In this document: one piece after another, positions 60,868-64,000 of the stretch
How the letters are laid out: each line of letters opens with the position of its first letter
How positions within the stretch are numbered: position 1 is the first letter of the stretch
Assembly (NCBI GenBank): GCA_964520975.1
Contig: CAZFPA010000001.1
Location: 1 to 64,000, forward strand
Origin: CAZFPA01 sp964520975
GTDB taxonomy: Bacteria > Bacillota > Negativicutes > Selenomonadales > Selenomonadaceae
Length of the DNA: 64,000 bases
Direction: 5' to 3'
The notes under the pieces: generated by a model
Databases searched by the model: none
What the model was told of the DNA's origin: nothing
Seen by the model: the letters and a program-made list of their open reading frames with translations, nothing else
Translations under genes and position numbers: made by a program

Positions 60868-62058
60868 TCAGAGCCCAGCCTGCGTACGCAGTGTCTCAGC
60901 TTTATCGGTATGCTCCCACGGAAGATCGACATCCGTGCGGCCAAAATGCCCGTAAGCTGCTGTCTGTGCGTAAATCGGACGGCGCAGATTGAGCTTCTTG
61001 ATGATACCGGCCGGGCGCAGGTCGAAGTTCTTCTTCACGAGCTGCTCGATCAGGGCCTCATCAACCTTGTGCGTGCCAAAGGTCTCAACCATGACAGAAA
61101 CCGGATGTGCTACACCAATGGCATAGGCCAGCTGGATTTCGCAGCGATCCGCGAGGCCTGCGGCCACAACATTTTTCGCCACATACCGTGCCGCATAGGC
61201 TGCGGAACGGTCAACCTTCGTCGGATCCTTGCCCGAGAAAGCGCCGCCGCCATGACGAGCCATCCCGCCATAGGTATCAACGATGATCTTACGACCCGTA
61301 AGACCAGCATCCCCCTGCGGTCCGCCAATGACGAACTTGCCGGTCGGATTAACGAAATACTGCGTATCATCATCCAAAAGCTCCGCCGGAACAACCGCCT
61401 TGATGACCTTTTCAATCATGTCACGGCGAATCGTCGCGAGATCCACAGCCTCATCGTGCTGCGTGGAAATGACAATCGTATCGATGTGGACCGGTTTGCC
61501 ATCCTCATAGGCAACCGTTACCTGCGTCTTACCATCCGGACGGAGATACGGCAGTTCACCGCTCTTTCTGACTTCCGTCAGACGGCGGGCCAGGCGATGC
61601 GCCAGTGCAATCGTCAGCGGCATGTACTCCGGCGTCTCATTCGTTGCATAGCCGAACATCATGCCCTGATCCCCTGCACCGATGGCATCTTCCTCTTCCA
61701 TCTCACCATTCTTTGCTTCCAGGGCCTTATCCACTCCCAGGGCAATATCCGCTGACTGCTCGTCAATGGATACATTCACGCCGCAGGTCTCGCAGTCAAA
61801 ACCGTATTTCGCTCTCGTATAGCCGATCTTGCGAATCGTCTCACGAATGATGTGGGGAATATCCACATAGCATTTCGTAGAAATCTCGCCCGCTACATGC
61901 ACCTGGCCTGTAGTGATGAGCGTCTCACAGGCTACACGCCCCATCGGGTCCTGCGCCAGAATCGCATCGAGGATGCTGTCCGAAATCTGATCGGCAATCT
62001 TATCCGGATGGCCTTCCGTTACAGACTCCGAAGTAAATAATACACGTTTCTTACTCAT
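60868..62058 (-). CDS. metK: S-adenosylmethionine synthetase
   Basis: Makes SAM from methionine and ATP. 396 residues with FTSESVTEGHPDK at the N-terminus, GAGDQGMMFGYA, and the P-loop-like GGGAFSGKDPTKVDRS. The ATG at 62058 follows AGGAGG by six bases. A SAM-I riboswitch with terminator precedes it, so it is repressed when SAM is plentiful. SAM made here feeds the methyltransferases in the window (TrmR, MnmM, TlyA). Confidence 0.98.
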   Translation of the reverse strand: MSKKRVLFTSESVTEGHPDKIADQISDSILDAILAQDPMGRVACETLITTGQVHVAGEISTKCYVDIPHIIRETIRKIGYTRAKYGFDCETCGVNVSIDEQSADIALGVDKALEAKNGEMEEEDAIGAGDQGMMFGYATNETPEYMPLTIALAHRLARRLTEVRKSGELPYLRPDGKTQVTVAYEDGKPVHIDTIVISTQHDEAVDLATIRRDMIEKVIKAVVPAELLDDDTQYFVNPTGKFVIGGPQGDAGLTGRKIIVDTYGGMARHGGGAFSGKDPTKVDRSAAYAARYVAKNVVAAGLADRCEIQLAYAIGVAHPVSVMVETFGTHKVDEALIEQLVKKNFDLRPAGIIKKLNLRRPIYAQTAAYGHFGRTDVDLPWEHTDKAETLRTQAGL

Positions 62059-62082
62059 ATTCTGCCTCCTTTTTGCCAAATA

Positions 62083-62112
62083 AAAAACTCTCTACACTAT
62101 AATAGAGAGTCG
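62083..62112 (-). terminator. SAM riboswitch terminator
   Basis: Arms ACTCTCT and AGAGAGT with a ten-base loop, then TTTTTTATTT, between the aptamer and metK. Confidence 0.92.
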
Positions 62113-62222
62113 TATCCGCTCTCATCTTATAGGCTTTGCCTACAGGAATTGGCACCGTTTGACACTGTCAATGGTTGCCGCGGTTTCACAGGGCCAGTCC
62201 CTCCACCGCTCTTGATGAGTTT
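62113..62222 (-). ncRNA. SAM-I riboswitch (S box)
   Basis: Read leftward, the S-box blocks are present in order: ACTCATCAAGAGCGGTGGAG, GGACTGGCCCTGTGAAACC, GGCAACC, GGTGCCAATTCC and GATGAGAG, the last pairing with the first to close P1. metK is the gene downstream. In the 347-base gap 62059-62405 there are also the promoter and the coaBC terminator. Confidence 0.97.
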
Positions 62223-62243
62223 CATATTCAGCTTTATGGTTAT

Positions 62244-62272
62244 ATGATAAACGATAGCAGATTATATGTCAA
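62244..62272 (-). promoter_or_regulatory. Promoter of the SAM riboswitch and metK
   Basis: TTGACA (62267-62272), 17 bases, TATCAT (62244-62249), about 20 bases before the aptamer. Confidence 0.75.
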
Positions 62273-62321
62273 GAGGAATCGTGAATCTGATTCATATTTA
62301 TTCTTACCGGGAGCGGCCTGA

Positions 62322-62356
62322 AATAAAAAGAGCCCCAGGATATTATCCTGAGACTC
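62322..62356 (-). terminator. coaBC terminator
   Basis: Arms GAGTCTCAGGAT and ATCCTGGGGCTC (two mismatches), followed by TTTTTATTT, about 50 bases after the coaBC stop. Confidence 0.85.
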
Positions 62357-62405
62357 CTGCATGCAGCAGCCCTTATGAGCTTGCAAAAATAAACTTCTAA
62401 AAGTG

Positions 62406-63602
62406 TCATTGTGGTAAAGCCGCGACCCGGTCAAGAATGATACCTGCCAAAACGACCTTGCTCTGCAGCGGAAATTCTTCTACCTGTCCATCCCGCGAAA
62501 GGATTTTAATGAGGTTCGTCTCGCTGTTGAAACCGGCATTCGGCTTGGTCACATCGTTGGCTACAATGAAATCCAGGTTCTTTTTTTCGAGCTTCTGCCG
62601 GGCATAGGCCAGCAGATTCTGCGTTTCTGCCGCAAAGCCAACCAGGATCTGGCCGGGCTTCTTCAAAGCACCGAGTTCCCGGAGAATATCCGGATTTTTC
62701 TCGAGTACAAGTGTCAGAACGTCTTCATCCTTCTTGATCTTGTTCTCGGCAATCTCCCTGGCCCGATAATCGGCTACTGCAGCGGCCTTGATAACGATAT
62801 CACAGGTAGAAAACTCCTCCAGAACAGCCGCCCGCATCTGCGCGGCTGTCTCAATGTGAATCACGCGCACGCCAGCCGGCTCCGATAAAGCGGAAGGTCC
62901 CGAAATCAGCACGACCGCAGCACCCCGCCGGGCTGCCTCAGCCGCGATTGCGTATCCCATGCGGCCGCTGGAACGGTTGCCGATATAGCGCACGGGATCG
63001 ATAGGCTCAATTGTCCCGGCTGCCGTGACCAAAACCTTTTTCCCGGCCAAAGAAGCCAGCGAAGAGCTTGCCGCCTCCATTTCAGTGACGATCTGCTCCG
63101 GCTCCGGCAGGCGCCCGACTCCGGAGGTTCCGCAGGCCAGCGGCCCGCTCGCCGGTGCAATGAGCTGCCAGCCACGGTGCTGCAGCGTCCGGATATTCTG
63201 CTGCGTTGCCGGATTCTCATACATATTACTGTTCATGGCCGGAGCAAAGAATATAGGTGCCCGCGTCGCAAGCAGAGTCGTGGTCAGCATATCATCCGCC
63301 ATCCCCTGCGCCGCCTTGGCGATGAAATTCGCGGTGGCCGGTGCCACCAGAACAAAATCCGCCATCCTGGCCAGCGCGATATGCTCAACATTCCAATGCG
63401 TCACCTTATCCCACATACTGGTGGTAACCGGCTGTCCCGTAATCTCGCGAAACGTGAGCTCTGTCACGAATTCCGTCGCCGCCCGTGTCATGATCACATG
63501 CACCTCAGCGCCTTTTTTGCGCAGACGGCTGGCCACCTCTACAGCCTTATAGGCTGCAATGCCGCCAGTGACTCCTAAAACAATCTTCTTACCCTCTAGC
63601 AT
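62406..63602 (-). CDS. coaBC: Bifunctional phosphopantothenoylcysteine decarboxylase/synthetase
   Basis: 398 residues, two steps of coenzyme A synthesis. The CoaC half has GVTGGIAAYKA, the catalytic His in NVEHIALAR, NSNMYENPATQ and the flexible-flap Cys in ACGTSGVGRL. The CoaB half has AAGTIEPIDPVRYIGNRSSG and the KKNLDFIVANDV nucleotide site. GGAG lies a few bases before the ATG. It follows rpoZ in the usual gmk-rpoZ-coaBC order; priA, the common next gene, is absent here and metK follows instead. Confidence 0.97.
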   Translation of the reverse strand: MLEGKKIVLGVTGGIAAYKAVEVASRLRKKGAEVHVIMTRAATEFVTELTFREITGQPVTTSMWDKVTHWNVEHIALARMADFVLVAPATANFIAKAAQGMADDMLTTTLLATRAPIFFAPAMNSNMYENPATQQNIRTLQHRGWQLIAPASGPLACGTSGVGRLPEPEQIVTEMEAASSSLASLAGKKVLVTAAGTIEPIDPVRYIGNRSSGRMGYAIAAEAARRGAAVVLISGPSALSEPAGVRVIHIETAAQMRAAVLEEFSTCDIVIKAAAVADYRAREIAENKIKKDEDVLTLVLEKNPDILRELGALKKPGQILVGFAAETQNLLAYARQKLEKKNLDFIVANDVTKPNAGFNSETNLIKILSRDGQVEEFPLQSKVVLAGIILDRVAALPQ

Positions 63603-63640
63603 CTGTCTCCAACTCCAGCTCCTGACTGCAGGCAGTCAGC

Positions 63641-63853
63641 TTATTTTAGGCCAGCTTTCACACGTTTATAATAGATCTTGCCCTCGGCAATTTCCTCCAG
63701 CGCATTCGTAACGTTCTTCGTCGAACGAACCTCGACCTTGATGGGATCGCCATCGAGAATCTGACGGGCTCTTTTCGCAGCCAGTACAACGAGTGTATAG
63801 CGGCTGTCTACCTTCTTCAGCAGTGTATTGATTGACGGATTTACCATATCCAT
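63641..63853 (-). CDS. rpoZ: RNA polymerase omega subunit
   Basis: 70 residues from the ATG at 63853: MDMVNPSINTLLKKVDSRYTL and LAAKRARQI are the omega signature that clamps the beta-prime C-terminus. The longer frame to 63886 lies inside gmk. AAAGGGG lies ten bases upstream. It is sandwiched between gmk (four-base gap) and coaBC. Confidence 0.95.
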   Translation of the reverse strand: MDMVNPSINTLLKKVDSRYTLVVLAAKRARQILDGDPIKVEVRSTKNVTNALEEIAEGKIYYKRVKAGLK

Positions 63854-63857
63854 GAGA

Positions 63858-64000
63858 TCATTTCCCCTTTCCTTTTTCCAGCTCATCTATGAATTCAATA
63901 TTACGTTCAATGCGGCAATGCTCTGCCGTAAGAATCGCAGCGATATGCTCAACAGCTCTGTCCACATCGTCATTGACAACGACATAGCTGTAATGCTTGC
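63858..64000 (-). CDS. gmk: Guanylate kinase (5' part outside window)
   Basis: Only the last 47 residues are present, reading KHYSYVVVNDDVDRAVEHIA to the end with a stop at 63858. The Y-VVND segment is the conserved base of the lid and nucleotide region of guanylate kinases. Followed by rpoZ and coaBC, as in most Bacillota. The start lies beyond base 64000. Confidence 0.9.
   Translation of the reverse strand, partial: KHYSYVVVNDDVDRAVEHIAAILTAEHCRIERNIEFIDELEKGKGK

Noticed and set aside
62240..62434. Short minus-strand open frame after coaBC
   Set aside because: It contains the coaBC terminator and overlaps the metK promoter region; no Shine-Dalgarno or homology.
1..64000. tRNA, rRNA, CRISPR, prophage or transposase genes
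   Set aside because: None was recognised by eye on either strand; a tRNA or RNA-family scan would settle small RNAs I may have missed.

Overview
The window is one ungapped stretch of a bacterial chromosome of moderate GC content, packed with housekeeping genes. Nearly all are on the minus strand; only nrdJ and nadE run on the plus strand. The gene orders are typical of Bacillota: yebC-ruvCAB-queH, nusB/xseA-xseB-ispA-dxs-tlyA-nadK-argR-recN, scpA-scpB, efp-pepP-aroQ, ireB-ruvX-DUF1292 with mltG-trmR-trhP, gmk-rpoZ-coaBC, and an Asp23/AmaP envelope-stress operon. Together with a class II ribonucleotide reductase, ATP-type PEP carboxykinase, a lactate permease, two chemoreceptors and SepF, this fits a motile anaerobic fermenter. 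My best guess is a Negativicute of the Selenomonas/Mitsuokella kind, but that is an inference. I saw no rRNA, tRNA, CRISPR array, insertion sequence or prophage.

Layout, left to right. 1-12 kb: queuosine reductase (cut by the window edge), RuvABC, YebC, TyrS, a class A penicillin-binding protein, MutS2 and a large U32 protein. 12-17 kb: a cysteine-rich unknown protein divergent from nrdJ, with two NrdR-box-like sites between them, then a chemoreceptor. 17-31 kb: a tightly packed run of 13 genes from xseA to scpB (DNA repair, isoprenoid precursors, NAD kinase, RNA methylation, arginine repressor, chromosome segregation), preceded by nusB and the DUF2273-AmaP-Asp23 operon. 31-42 kb: EF-P, PepP, AroQ, acylphosphatase and the MltG-TrmR-TrhP set. 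An accessory block (MFS transporter, unusual amidohydrolase, chemoreceptor) follows, then DUF1292-RuvX-IreB. 42-50 kb: dapB-asd behind a lysine riboswitch, RecG, lactate permease and PEP carboxykinase. 50-64 kb: threonine synthase, YbaK, NAD synthetase, an amino-acid ABC transporter with an attenuator-like leader, a dipeptidase, SepF, TypA, MetK behind a SAM riboswitch, CoaBC, omega subunit and the end of guanylate kinase.

The most unusual signal is a dispersed element of about 65 bp. I found three good copies, one inverted copy and two diverged or partial copies. It carries a hairpin and a sigma-70-like promoter (TTGCGA, 18 bp, TATAAT). Five of the six copies lie directly upstream of a start codon and point toward the gene (U32 protein, asp23, mltG, mutS2, nusB). 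It looks like a mobile or multiplied promoter module serving unrelated genes.

Many genes here start at TTG or GTG. Where a strong Shine-Dalgarno sequence pointed to such a codon, or to an internal ATG, I moved the start accordingly and said so.
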